This document shows, one piece after another, positions 16,001-23,628 of a stretch of DNA of 33,225 bases; positions within the stretch are counted from its first letter, which is position 1; each line of letters opens with the position of its first letter. The DNA lies in the IMG/VR virus record IMGVR_UViG_3300009374_000020, positions 1-33,225 of that record. One strand, 5' to 3'. Under the pieces are notes generated by a model. It saw only the letters and a list, made by a program, of their open reading frames with translations, had not been told where the DNA came from and searched no databases. This stretch comes from a virus. The translations under genes and the position numbers were made by a program.

Positions 16001-16719
16001 GCAATCTTTGCAACTTTTCCTGGCTGTCTTTTGGCATAAGCGATTCCCATATCTTTCATAGCTTTTGTACCAATCTTTCTGAAGGTTGAGTTAAGAGCAC
16101 CAAAACCTAATCTTTCTGCAGCAAAAACAGTTGCTCCATATCCTGTTGCTATGATAGCCTCATGAGCTCCTGAAAGGTCTTTTCCTGTTTCCTCTTCAAA
16201 CGATTTAACAGCTCCTCTTCCCTCACCAGCTGCCATTAATCCATAGTGAGCAAGGACAGTTGGGACTGTTACAGTTTGTTGAGGTCCTGGAATCATCGCA
16301 GCAAAAGTTGGTGCAATTCCTCCTACAACACTTCCAAGAAATCTTGATACTCCAGGTCTAGTTGGACTTTCAACTGCAGACTCTGCTAAAATTTTAAGGG
16401 CATCTTTATGGTCACCAAAGAGTTCTTGATATGAAGCAGCTGGTTGAGCAACTGCTCCTTTATATACAGACCTTGAGAAATTTGTAAAAGCACCAATGCT
16501 CTCTTCTTCAGCTAACTGTTCTTGAATCATAATAGATTCTTTCAATACATCCTTTGTGAATGTTTGATAATCACCTAAATTGTAACTTTTAGACATCTCA
16601 TCAAAGAAAGTTATTCTCTTATCATCTTGAACAATATTTTGACTAAACTCAGAGAAAGTCCCTAAATTAAATTTACTCTGCCCTGCTTCATATAATCTAT
16701 TTAATCTAGATTCAGGCAT
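13087..16719 (-). CDS. Giant virion protein, probable ejected/internal protein
   Basis: A 1210-residue protein, last gene of the leftward structural operon. The N-terminal 120 residues are helical. Hydrophobic or glycine-rich stretches occur at about 125-190, 290-310 (GGYVGGLVLAGSMGS), 755-785 and 970-985. A charged coiled-coil-like region lies at about 340-420. The region around 920-990 (FFTPTFKIAMGKMYIG, then LIGWDLLMLALGF) resembles the large-polyvalent-protein-associated domains seen in very large podovirus internal proteins. Position after the glycine-zipper and peptidoglycan-binding proteins matches T7 gp16-like ejection proteins. No lytic transglycosylase motif was found. Start follows AAGGAAAACAAG. 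A role in DNA ejection is inference from size, membrane-active character and gene order. Confidence 0.75.
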   Translation of the reverse strand: MPESRLNRLYEAGQSKFNLGTFSEFSQNIVQDDKRITFFDEMSKSYNLGDYQTFTKDVLKESIMIQEQLAEEESIGAFTNFSRSVYKGAVAQPAASYQELFGDHKDALKILAESAVESPTRPGVSRFLGSVVGGIAPTFAAMIPGPQQTVTVPTVLAHYGLMAAGEGRGAVKSFEEETGKDLSGAHEAIIATGYGATVFAAERLGFGALNSTFRKIGTKAMKDMGIAYAKRQPGKVAKIAVTELGKLTNLSGMIEGGEEGLEQLMTNAIDATYDPNARTVRQMLHGVPESFLGGYVGGLVLAGSMGSVKAIDFKNVKKDFMEMAGEAETSFIIESDEFQNKMGEVTKGDEKYQNLLEDMEVTARKLKNSKSKEDGHYRKKLESKERKAKKEFFSYLQEVQAGVLKSQKKIKDPETSLTDPEGKQTRLGNLAKFSMNMLQGFVDNVDLQSRFNRINAQRTGENFKIMPSIQAHHEEYSLRTIRDIYKAFRKEGMSSKEANKAMNQLIFLYESKSKWQFFPKESKVRYQKAYDILHNYLESSLQEYKGLEGLTYGFVERMKIETLENIEKIKDRKTKKDTDLKDLKDLESILSRLDYIRYMPIPSAIWFANILKNKPKMAKKVLSLVGVKRRKTITIADIIADPENDIELGDIKLGDILASYGRNKGRDFAVLELLRAAEEDGLAFQKGEGVSKRKKIIHKKGFNTKKFVHAPKGAMFMKNYKLHPILAESIEDILTRTRNIGIISKGMNVAKMMAFWNPLFLPMYDTIQGFMIGAWTTYKLPLYMIQAIKDYWTKSDMYWRAKENGIASTPFNNPLQQTIGVAQAMSKAGGAWTHILRNLLVLDKGIALGTGMTVLMSPINIMKTIYNLSWKTAWILDGTVRQISFRYLKDKGYTDREAAQTAALYHGDYAGVPVATRQKLNRIFFTPTFKIAMGKMYIGMIKSFGQTINPTIKTPKQTRHHMLAFMRMFGILIGWDLLMLALGFDRDEFGRRYAKKVQTSEGEREAVLVWSGPHNMFLKYYSRWKAAFGPEVDNSLKHLLKSNSWEIHPVYRVASEIYNNKDASGKHIVPILYPSLKYGGIPKKELKIAEYILNNIISITKAMKDDIEDPEARELLNKELGQLFNMVIKPFSFAYTRLPKELKQLYGNHGLKRFFTTDLQTLKDDAVETGEFNEKALEDITNTLLLRIQEFNKMYDEQIFPTDNDEEPIY

Positions 16720-16739
16720 CTTGTTTTCCTTATATTAGA

Positions 16740-18698
16740 TTAAAGAGTTGGTCTATTATCTTTATCTTCTCCGCCTTTCTCAGGTGAAGGAGGTAAGGTT
16801 GATACAACTGTACTCAGCCATACTGGATTTAATCTGGATAGTTGGATAAATTGAGATAGCATCTGATTCCTTTCTTGCATAACCATTTCAGGTCTATCCC
16901 ACTGAAAGATTATTTTACCATCAGGAGTTTGAATCATATCAGGTTGATATTTATCTGCTAACATCTGATTAATATGTTTCCACCCTCTATCAAATAATGA
17001 TTTCTCCTGAGTAAATCTTTCCTTTCCTCCTCCTCCCTGACTCTTCATATTTTCAAGAACACCTTTATAAGCATATTCTTCTTGAGGAGACATATAATTC
17101 TCAATTTCTTTCTCAAGCATTCCTGCTTTTGCTCCTGCTAATCTTGTCTGAGCTTCATCAAGAGGACTAACTTTTGCTTCAGCAATAGCTTTCTGTTTTA
17201 ACTCAGGGGAGAGACTTGCCACATCAAGCCCTTTAATATCTTCTAATTTTTCTCCTGCCTTCAATCTTGATAGGAAGTTCTGATATTGTTCAGATTGAGT
17301 TTGTTGAATATTCATCTGTCCTAATCTTCCACCAAATCCCTGAGGGTCAAGAGCAACTGCAAACTCACTCATAGCCTGTCTAACAGCAGGTTGTTTGAGG
17401 AACATTCCTGTTTTTGCCATAGCTCCTTCAAATGCTCCAACTTTATCAGGCATATCTCCTGTAATATCTTCTGCCCCTGTAAGAGGAGCTTGATATTGTT
17501 GTTGCTTTAATGTAGGACTTTCTTTCAACTTTTTTATCTGAGCAGGTTGAATTTTTTGGTTTGGTTGAAGAGCTTGGGTTAATTGGTCAGGTGTTAATTG
17601 TTGACTACCCACTTGACTCTCTCCCATCTGTGCTAACTGAGCAGGTGTTAGAGGGGCAGAAGAAGGAGCAAACATCTCTTGTGCTTGTTGAATAGCATTC
17701 TGCTGAATATCATTTTGTGTTGGTTGAACTTGACCTTGCCCTCCTTGTTCTTGCTCTATCTTAGGTTGAGTAAGTTCTCCAGTTTCCATAATATATCTTG
17801 CCTCTTCTTCAGAAGCTTTTCTTATAACATTTCCAGAGTCTTTATCAAGAACATTTCCTGACAAAGGGTCATAAAAACCTGAGCCTATATCAATAACTTC
17901 TTCAACTCCTTTAAACTTTTTAGGCTGTTCACCTTGTTTACTCTGTTCAAGAACATTTTCATCAGGCTGTACAAGATTTTCCATTCTCTGAGCTCTCTCA
18001 TATTGTTGTATTTCTTCAGCACGATTTGAAGGAGGCATTAATGGCTGAGTTTCTGTTTTAGTAGATGATTGTATTGCTTGAGCCAATTCTGGTAATTGAC
18101 CAGCATCTTTTTGTGGGTCTTCAGACCCTTCTAAATTTAAGTTATACCCACCCCAATTATTAAACTCTTCTTTTAATTTTTGATTAGTACTAACTTCTAT
18201 AGGGTCTACTACCAAGGAAGCTCCTGGAAATTCATCCCCTCTCATACTACCTTTTGACTTAACAGGAGGCTGAAGGACATCCATAACTGCTTTTGTTTCC
18301 TCACCTACAATACCATCTTGTTTTAACCCCTTATCTTTTTGAAAATTTCTAACAGCCTTATTTGTCTTAGGTCCAAAATCTCCATCAACTGCTTCAGAAT
18401 AAAATCCTTGATTTGTTAACTGACCTTGTAATTCTTTAACAGCTGTTCCTGTATCATACTGCTTTAATTGAGCAGATTGTTGAGGAGGAGGATTTAATGA
18501 AGAAGGAGCAAGATTATCTATTAATCCAGTCTCATAATTTTTCTGAGGAATAGGTTTTGTAGGTTGCTCTATTAAATTATTTGGATTAGGCACATTTGGT
18601 TGAATATCTCCTTGAACCATCCCATACTGATTTGGTTGAATTTGTTGAGGGGGTGGATTAATTTGCATAAAAGCATTCATTAAGTCATTATTTGGCAT
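16740..18698 (-). CDS. Gln/Pro-rich virion protein with peptidoglycan-binding domain
   Basis: A 652-residue protein. Residues about 81-142 form a peptidoglycan-binding type 1 domain: DTGTAVKELQGQL, then DGDFGPKTNKAVRNFQ and DGIVGEETKAVM, the expected repeated pattern. The rest is unusually rich in Gln and Pro with long low-complexity linkers (for example QLTPDQLTQALQPNQ). A more ordered helical region lies at about 420-540. No hydrolase catalytic motif is visible, so the domain probably anchors rather than cuts the cell wall. Place among ejection-protein genes suggests a particle component that contacts the wall during DNA delivery. The start follows AAAAGGAAAATGAT. Confidence 0.78.
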   Translation of the reverse strand: MPNNDLMNAFMQINPPPQQIQPNQYGMVQGDIQPNVPNPNNLIEQPTKPIPQKNYETGLIDNLAPSSLNPPPQQSAQLKQYDTGTAVKELQGQLTNQGFYSEAVDGDFGPKTNKAVRNFQKDKGLKQDGIVGEETKAVMDVLQPPVKSKGSMRGDEFPGASLVVDPIEVSTNQKLKEEFNNWGGYNLNLEGSEDPQKDAGQLPELAQAIQSSTKTETQPLMPPSNRAEEIQQYERAQRMENLVQPDENVLEQSKQGEQPKKFKGVEEVIDIGSGFYDPLSGNVLDKDSGNVIRKASEEEARYIMETGELTQPKIEQEQGGQGQVQPTQNDIQQNAIQQAQEMFAPSSAPLTPAQLAQMGESQVGSQQLTPDQLTQALQPNQKIQPAQIKKLKESPTLKQQQYQAPLTGAEDITGDMPDKVGAFEGAMAKTGMFLKQPAVRQAMSEFAVALDPQGFGGRLGQMNIQQTQSEQYQNFLSRLKAGEKLEDIKGLDVASLSPELKQKAIAEAKVSPLDEAQTRLAGAKAGMLEKEIENYMSPQEEYAYKGVLENMKSQGGGGKERFTQEKSLFDRGWKHINQMLADKYQPDMIQTPDGKIIFQWDRPEMVMQERNQMLSQFIQLSRLNPVWLSTVVSTLPPSPEKGGEDKDNRPTL

Positions 18699-18728
18699 AT
18701 CATTTTCCTTTTCATTTTAATTTGTTAA

Positions 18729-18751
18729 CTGTGTTCAGAATTCGAACAAAG
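18729..18751. repeat. Dispersed 23-bp palindrome, copy 7
   Basis: Arms CTGTGTTC and GAACAAAG flank AGAATTC, with one mismatch at the third arm position. The copy lies between the glycine-zipper gene and the peptidoglycan-binding gene on the leftward operon. Confidence 0.9.
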
Positions 18752-18761
18752 GTGTATTTTA

Positions 18762-19739
18762 TCATCCTGAGAATGCTCCCACAAGAGCTCCAACTCCTGC
18801 ACCAATAGCAGTTCCAACTCCAGGAACAACAGAACCAATCGCTGCTCCTGTTGCTGCTCCTGATAAAGCACCTGATGCTGCTGATGCAATGTCAGAAGGT
18901 TTTTCAGGAAGGTATGTTCCTCCTCCTGGAGCAGCTAATACAGACCCTGCTTGTTTCATAACTTCAAGTTTCCACATAATATCCATTCTATCAATTTCAA
19001 GGTCTTTAGCATATTGCTCTTTCTTTAATATAGCAGCAAGACGATTAGTATCAGTTAGCATAGTTGCAACAGTTGAATTCATCTGAAGTTTTAATTGATA
19101 AAGAGATAAAACTTGTGTTAGACCAGTTTCATATAGTTGATGTTTTACTTTCTCAAAATCATAAATAAGGTTTTGCCTAAATGTAGATATATCTTTCCTT
19201 TTCTGTCTTTCAATGTTTGACATTCCTAATATGTATGCAGAAGAATTAATTGCATTAATTTCAGCCATCCCCCCAGAAAAGTTATTATGACTCTGAGCAT
19301 AATCCATACTAACCTTCTCAGTATATTCATCAACAAGTCCATCAATATATGAATCATCTATAACAGAATCAACCTTTATTTTAACAGCATCTTTAATTGT
19401 TTCCCAATCTGTTTGCTCATTTATGTCTTTTACAAGAACATCAAGATAATCTATTCTTTCTGTTGCAAGAGCAATTAAATTATCAGGATTATATGACTCA
19501 GCAGAATCATAGGGTGATGTTTGAGCATCTCCAATAATCATACCTAAATCATCATCATTAACATCCCAAGTACCAACCATATCCTCATGAAAATCCTCAA
19601 TATAAGGAGCAAAGCCCACAGTTCCTGCATTCCCCCCTCCCTTACATTCATCAATAGGTCCTGAGTATTCAAAGGAATCTTCTTCAATAACCTTCAATGT
19701 CTTCATATCTATTGTAACAGAATTATAAATCTTCATCAT
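18762..19739 (-). CDS. Internal virion/ejection protein with C-terminal glycine zipper
   Basis: A 325-residue protein. The first 110 residues are acidic. A central helical region follows. The C-terminal 40 residues are a glycine-zipper membrane segment (SGALSGAATGAAIGSVVPG continuing through GVGTAIGAGVGALVGAF). Such segments are found in podovirus ejection proteins such as the T7 gp14 and P22 gp7 class, which form membrane channels for DNA. GAGGAG precedes two adjacent ATGs. The second, at 19736, has better spacing, so the product may lack one residue. The gene overlaps the preceding gene's end by 17 bases. Function is inferred from the zipper and gene order. Confidence 0.75.
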   Translation of the reverse strand: MMKIYNSVTIDMKTLKVIEEDSFEYSGPIDECKGGGNAGTVGFAPYIEDFHEDMVGTWDVNDDDLGMIIGDAQTSPYDSAESYNPDNLIALATERIDYLDVLVKDINEQTDWETIKDAVKIKVDSVIDDSYIDGLVDEYTEKVSMDYAQSHNNFSGGMAEINAINSSAYILGMSNIERQKRKDISTFRQNLIYDFEKVKHQLYETGLTQVLSLYQLKLQMNSTVATMLTDTNRLAAILKKEQYAKDLEIDRMDIMWKLEVMKQAGSVLAAPGGGTYLPEKPSDIASAASGALSGAATGAAIGSVVPGVGTAIGAGVGALVGAFSG

Positions 19740-20211
19740 GCTCTCCTCTTTCTATGTTTTGTTTAATTGGGATAGTTATGTATTCCATACTACTTGCTTT
19801 CATAAATCTTTTTGTGAATGATAATATACTTTCTTCCTCAGTATATGCAGATAGATTATGACATCCTTTATGTTTTGCCTCTTTCAAAAGAGTTTGAATA
19901 CCATCTTTTATCATTCTAACAGGGATTGTTTTATCTGTGAATAGAGAATATATTAATAAGGATTTATGTTCTGAGCATTCATCTGATTGAACAGTTGTAG
20001 TTACATATCCATAAATAGTAATATCTTCAATATCATCCATTGAGTGTCTCTCAACAATAGACCAACAGTCCATTGTTCCCATTAGGATAGATGAGAGAAT
20101 AGAAGTCATTGTTCCATTCTGACTATTTATAGGAGGAAGAGTATCTTCAATATATGGAGAGATAACTTCCCAATATTCTGCCACCTGTTCAGGCATTAAT
20201 TTAACGAGCAT
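19723..20211 (-). CDS. Virion-associated protein, possible GNAT-like fold
   Basis: A 162-residue protein of mixed alpha/beta character. It opens with a helical segment (EQVAEYWEVISPYIEDTL). The middle has strands (DITIYGYVTTTV, HKSLLIYSLF) followed by a helix IKDGIQTLLKEAKHKGC and another strand LSAYTEEES. This resembles the GNAT-fold layout seen in T7 gp13-like internal proteins, though the acetyl-CoA loop is not convincing. It overlaps the nozzle-like gene by 11 bases and the glycine-zipper gene by 17. GAGGAGCTAGGA precedes its ATG. Probable role is as an assembly or internal virion protein, which is inference from context. Confidence 0.6.
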   Translation of the reverse strand: MLVKLMPEQVAEYWEVISPYIEDTLPPINSQNGTMTSILSSILMGTMDCWSIVERHSMDDIEDITIYGYVTTTVQSDECSEHKSLLIYSLFTDKTIPVRMIKDGIQTLLKEAKHKGCHNLSAYTEEESILSFTKRFMKASSMEYITIPIKQNIERGEHDEDL

Positions 20212-22093
20212 TCCTAGCTCCTCTCACATTCCTCTTATCAATAGAATTCCACCTTATACCTATATCTGAAAGTTGAATATCTGTATAGTTAGATGTCTTA
20301 ATCCTAACTCTAAATTCTGCTCCTGTTACTCTAATATAACCAATTCCCTCATGATTAACATTTACCCAACTTGAAGTTGTAAAACTTTCACTCTTCTGAT
20401 GTCTATAGTCAATAGCAACCTGGACAGTTGCTGAAGTTGTAAATATACCAAGCTCAACTTCCTTAATATGTTTTATTCCTCTCATACCCATATCAAAGAT
20501 ATCTGTAACAATCCTACTCTCAACATCCTCTTCCTCAGCATATATTCCCTTCAAATCTCCATCAATATAATCAAGAAATGTTACAATGTTATATTTAGAT
20601 TCTGTTGTTCCAAAAGGAGAAACACAAAATCCTTTTGTTCCACCTTTATCAGATACATAAAAAACCTTATCTGTTTCTTCATATCTAATTAACATATCTC
20701 CTGAGGATATTTCTGAGAAGAACTCTTTATACCCAATCTTCTTAGGCTCAAGATCTCCTCCCATTAACCAACCTTCTCCAAGTTCATCAAAGAAAAGATG
20801 AATATCCTCACTCCCCCCAACTTGATTCCTCTGTGAGATTCCTGTTGAAGATACTCTTTTCATACCGAAAGTATTGAGTGGCTTTATAACAGGAGTAAGA
20901 GCCCATATACCTTCTTCTCCATAAGCTACAATACTATGCCCTAAGGGCTTCATATGAATAATATCTTTTTGTGTAGGAAGAGGCATCCAACCAAAATCAT
21001 TCTTCTCAATCATTTCAAAAATTCTTGCTTTATCAATCACTCTCTCTTTAGGTATCAAGCCTCTCACAACAATATCAGGATATATTAACCAAAGAATGCC
21101 TTCCCCTATGGAAGACCAGAAAACATAATTCCCTCCCATATCATCATTATTCAAAGCATATTCTTGAGGTATCTCATCCTCCCAATTATCCCAAAGAATC
21201 TGCCATAAAGAAGATGACCAAATAGAAGAAGGAAGTCCTCCAATAACAACTCTCCCCTTAAACTCACATCCTGATTTTATTGCAAGATCTTCAACAAACA
21301 CTTTATTAGTCTGATTTAACATAAGAGGCATATTTGTTTGAAAGACAATATCTGTTCCATTCAGGAGATACCAAGCATCATACATATCTATAAAATGCCA
21401 ATCTTCTCCAGATGTAATAACTTTCTCAGTTGTTATATCCTGAGCATCATATGTTTTTATATGAGAGAAAGACCAATCACTCTCATCAACCTGAAATATC
21501 ATATCCTTATAACACATTAAGGTGATTGATTTTCCCCTAAAAAGAGTTGGAGTATGTCCAGAATTAAGAGGAATTCTAACACTCTTAATTGAGACACTTT
21601 GAACATCTCCTGAATATGCCAAACTTCCAAGACTCACAATACCACTTGAGCCTGCAATAACAGTTCCTGTATACTCATCCTCATCTGTTATTGATATAGC
21701 AGTTGTTCCTCCAACAATTAAAAGAAGAGTTCCAGAAACATAATTTTTTGTATCAATCTCATAATTATAAGTCTGCCCCTCAATTAACATATCATCTGTA
21801 TTGAATGTCTGTGTGAGAGCACCTGTTCCACCAGATGAGTGGGCATGGTCTCCTACATATGTCCAATTTCCAGTGTTTGTCCAATCACTAAGATCTCCAT
21901 CGAAATCATGATTTCTTAGAATATTAGGACCTTCAGAGAATAATGCAGAAATTGTCTTGAGAGGGATAAGCCCAGTTTCATTCAATTGAAGATTAAAACA
22001 CTCAATCAATCCAGGTGTATTATTTTTATTTTCACTAAATTTCCTTAAACCTTTCTGAGGATATTCAGTTAAATTAAGTGGGAATTCTCTCAT
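20201..22093 (-). CDS. Nozzle-like tail protein with carbohydrate-binding-like insert
   Basis: A 630-residue beta-rich structural protein between the adaptor/small protein genes and the internal-protein genes, the usual place for a podovirus nozzle. The N-terminus (TPGLIECFNLQLNETGLIPL) is typical of proteins in this position. Residues about 60-190 look like an inserted jelly-roll carbohydrate-binding module: NHDFDGDLSDWTNTGNW starts a pattern seen in CBM-like domains, ending near SVSIKSVRI. The remaining sequence contains repeated strands and many aromatic residues as in beta-propeller-like nozzle proteins. The inserted module might add surface contact to host glycans. That function is inference. 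Confidence 0.7.
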   Translation of the reverse strand: MREFPLNLTEYPQKGLRKFSENKNNTPGLIECFNLQLNETGLIPLKTISALFSEGPNILRNHDFDGDLSDWTNTGNWTYVGDHAHSSGGTGALTQTFNTDDMLIEGQTYNYEIDTKNYVSGTLLLIVGGTTAISITDEDEYTGTVIAGSSGIVSLGSLAYSGDVQSVSIKSVRIPLNSGHTPTLFRGKSITLMCYKDMIFQVDESDWSFSHIKTYDAQDITTEKVITSGEDWHFIDMYDAWYLLNGTDIVFQTNMPLMLNQTNKVFVEDLAIKSGCEFKGRVVIGGLPSSIWSSSLWQILWDNWEDEIPQEYALNNDDMGGNYVFWSSIGEGILWLIYPDIVVRGLIPKERVIDKARIFEMIEKNDFGWMPLPTQKDIIHMKPLGHSIVAYGEEGIWALTPVIKPLNTFGMKRVSSTGISQRNQVGGSEDIHLFFDELGEGWLMGGDLEPKKIGYKEFFSEISSGDMLIRYEETDKVFYVSDKGGTKGFCVSPFGTTESKYNIVTFLDYIDGDLKGIYAEEEDVESRIVTDIFDMGMRGIKHIKEVELGIFTTSATVQVAIDYRHQKSESFTTSSWVNVNHEGIGYIRVTGAEFRVRIKTSNYTDIQLSDIGIRWNSIDKRNVRGARNAR

Positions 22094-22102
22094 AAGCCTA
22101 TC

Positions 22103-22564
22103 CTAATTTTCCTGTGTTAAGAAAGTTCCTTGTAATGGTTTCATCCCTGATACCTCTACATAAAATAAGAAGAATGTTATCCAAACTCTCATATCTTTAA
22201 AAGCTTCTTCATCATATGCATCTATCATTCCAACAATTTTTGTTCCTTCTTCTACAACAATTCCTTTCCTCAATTCAGGAGAATCCTCATTAGGATTAAC
22301 TTCATACTTTGTCATAGAATTTCCATAATAAAAAGATATATTAAATAAAACTTTCTGTCTTGGTTTAGCATTTTCTAATTCAAAAAGAATATTCTTTATA
22401 TGAGCTTTAACAGGAACAACATACCTAAAGAATTCACCCATATAGTTAGGAACACCACAACCAGATATTGGGAGAGATTTAACAACCTTCTCATCATTCT
22501 TCCTTTCTAATCTTTCCTTTCTGAGTTTATCCCTCAGAGGTCTTGTATTAAATACTCTAGTCAT
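22103..22564 (-). CDS. Small structural protein, unknown function
   Basis: A 153-residue protein starting at ATG 22564 behind GGAGGAAGATTAAA. The longer in-frame extension to 22609 would overlap the adaptor gene and has no ribosome site. The N-terminus is very basic (LRDKLRKERLERKNDEK). The rest has beta-strands (FRYVVPVKAHIKNILFELE, ITFFLFYVEVSG). It sits between the adaptor and nozzle-like genes, so it may be a minor connector or assembly protein. I do not recognise a family. Confidence 0.65.
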   Translation of the reverse strand: MTRVFNTRPLRDKLRKERLERKNDEKVVKSLPISGCGVPNYMGEFFRYVVPVKAHIKNILFELENAKPRQKVLFNISFYYGNSMTKYEVNPNEDSPELRKGIVVEEGTKIVGMIDAYDEEAFKDMRVWITFFLFYVEVSGMKPLQGTFLTQEN

Positions 22565-22565
22565 T

Positions 22566-23321
22566 TTAATCTTCCTCCATCTGATTAATTCCTGATATAT
22601 CTTCTTCAACTAAACCAAAATCAATTCCTTGAAGGTCTAACTTAATTCCCTCAAGCCAATCTCTCATTCCTTCTCTATTCCTATGAACACTTTCAAGAGC
22701 ATAATTTGCAGCTTTAATTAATATCTCCGGATATTGAATTGTCCAGAATGATTTATCTGCATCAGCTGAAAGGGTCTTTGTGAAGAATTGTCCTAACACC
22801 TCAAGGGTATATGCTTCATCAGCAGGAGGCATCCAAACAATTCCTGTCTTTTTATATCTATCAGTTGTATCTTGAAAGACAAGATCTTCCCAACCATATG
22901 TAAAGGTATCATCATAATCACTTGATGTGATAGCTTCTTGTTCTGGAGCAAGATGAATAACAGACCTTGCATAATATGTAGGCTGTCCTGATGTTAAATC
23001 ACTAACAGGCTTAGCATATGTTTCCTTTAGCCAACCCAATTCTTTCTTCTCAAGAATAAACCTGCTATCAGCATTAGACATCCAAACTTCCTTAATTGCT
23101 CTCACACTATCAAGAGTTTGAAAAACTTGATTAACAGAAAGGTCAACTTTGAACCAAGCAAAACTTTCTCTAATTTCCTGAAGATTATCTAATAACCTTT
23201 GCCCTACATTGATATAATAATTAGCCCCATTATCAGTATAAGGCTCAGAAACAACAGAAGAGACAAGGTCAAACCTTCCACTCTCCTTAATTAGTTGGGT
23301 TCTAATTTCTCCTAAATTCAT
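22566..23321 (-). CDS. Head-tail adaptor protein (SU10/P22 gp4-like)
   Basis: A 251-residue protein. The N-terminus IRTQLIKESGRFDLVSS followed by ANYYINVGQRLLDNLQEI is characteristic of podovirus head-tail adaptors. The middle includes a VSDLTSGQPTYYA loop and DRYKKTGIVWMPP. The C-terminal helix ends acidic. Adaptors form a dodecameric ring under the portal and join it to the nozzle. The gene follows the capsid gene and precedes the nozzle-like gene, as expected. The start follows AAGAGGATAGT. The next gene begins two bases beyond its stop. Confidence 0.78.
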   Translation of the reverse strand: MNLGEIRTQLIKESGRFDLVSSVVSEPYTDNGANYYINVGQRLLDNLQEIRESFAWFKVDLSVNQVFQTLDSVRAIKEVWMSNADSRFILEKKELGWLKETYAKPVSDLTSGQPTYYARSVIHLAPEQEAITSSDYDDTFTYGWEDLVFQDTTDRYKKTGIVWMPPADEAYTLEVLGQFFTKTLSADADKSFWTIQYPEILIKAANYALESVHRNREGMRDWLEGIKLDLQGIDFGLVEEDISGINQMEED

Positions 23322-23322
23322 A

Positions 23323-23541
23323 CTATCCTCTTATTGCTAAATCCATATCTGTTTCAAGAGATACAGATAATTCAACTCCATTAATCTTTGAATAACCCTG
23401 AGCATTTTTTGATTCAACTTCTCTATGATTAACATTAATCCACCTAATTTGAACATCTGTCTTTTCTTCAAAACTTTTTAGAATATTCTCAACTTTTTTC
23501 TGAGTATTCTCAATTTCTTTTTTTAACTTCTTTATTGTCAT
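23323..23541 (-). CDS. Small coiled-coil protein between capsid and adaptor
   Basis: A 72-residue protein. The first 30 residues form a lysine-rich coiled coil (KKLKKEIENTQKKVENILKS). The rest is a short beta-rich tail. I choose ATG 23541 because AAAGGTG lies eight bases upstream. The longer in-frame start at 23571 would lie inside palindrome copy 8. The AAAGG ribosome site is itself partly the 3' arm of that palindrome. Function unknown; its place suggests a head or connector assembly protein. Confidence 0.65.
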   Translation of the reverse strand: MTIKKLKKEIENTQKKVENILKSFEEKTDVQIRWINVNHREVESKNAQGYSKINGVELSVSLETDMDLAIRG

Positions 23542-23550
23542 AATATTCAC

Positions 23551-23573
23551 CTTTGTTCGAATTATGAACAAAG
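23551..23573. repeat. Dispersed 23-bp palindrome, copy 8, overlapping a ribosome site
   Basis: Perfect arms CTTTGTTC and GAACAAAG flank GAATTAT. In the leftward transcript, the 3' arm (ending CAAAG) continues into GTG to give the AAAGGTG ribosome site of the coiled-coil gene. It directly abuts the terminator-like hairpin after the capsid gene and supplies that hairpin's T-rich tail. Confidence 0.93.
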
Positions 23574-23596
23574 TGGGGAGGGGTTAATCTCCCCAC
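23567..23596 (-). terminator. Terminator-like hairpin after the major capsid gene
   Basis: On the - strand GTGGGGAG pairs perfectly with CTCCCCAC (arms 23589-23596 and 23573-23580) around an eight-base loop. It is followed by TTTGTTC, moderately T-rich. It lies 32 bases after the capsid stop and could cut transcription so that capsid mRNA exceeds downstream mRNA, as the terminator after T7 gene 10 does. The comparison is by position; termination is inferred. Confidence 0.75.
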
Positions 23597-23628
23597 CTTA
23601 TTCATTCACCTATCAATCAACAATCTGA

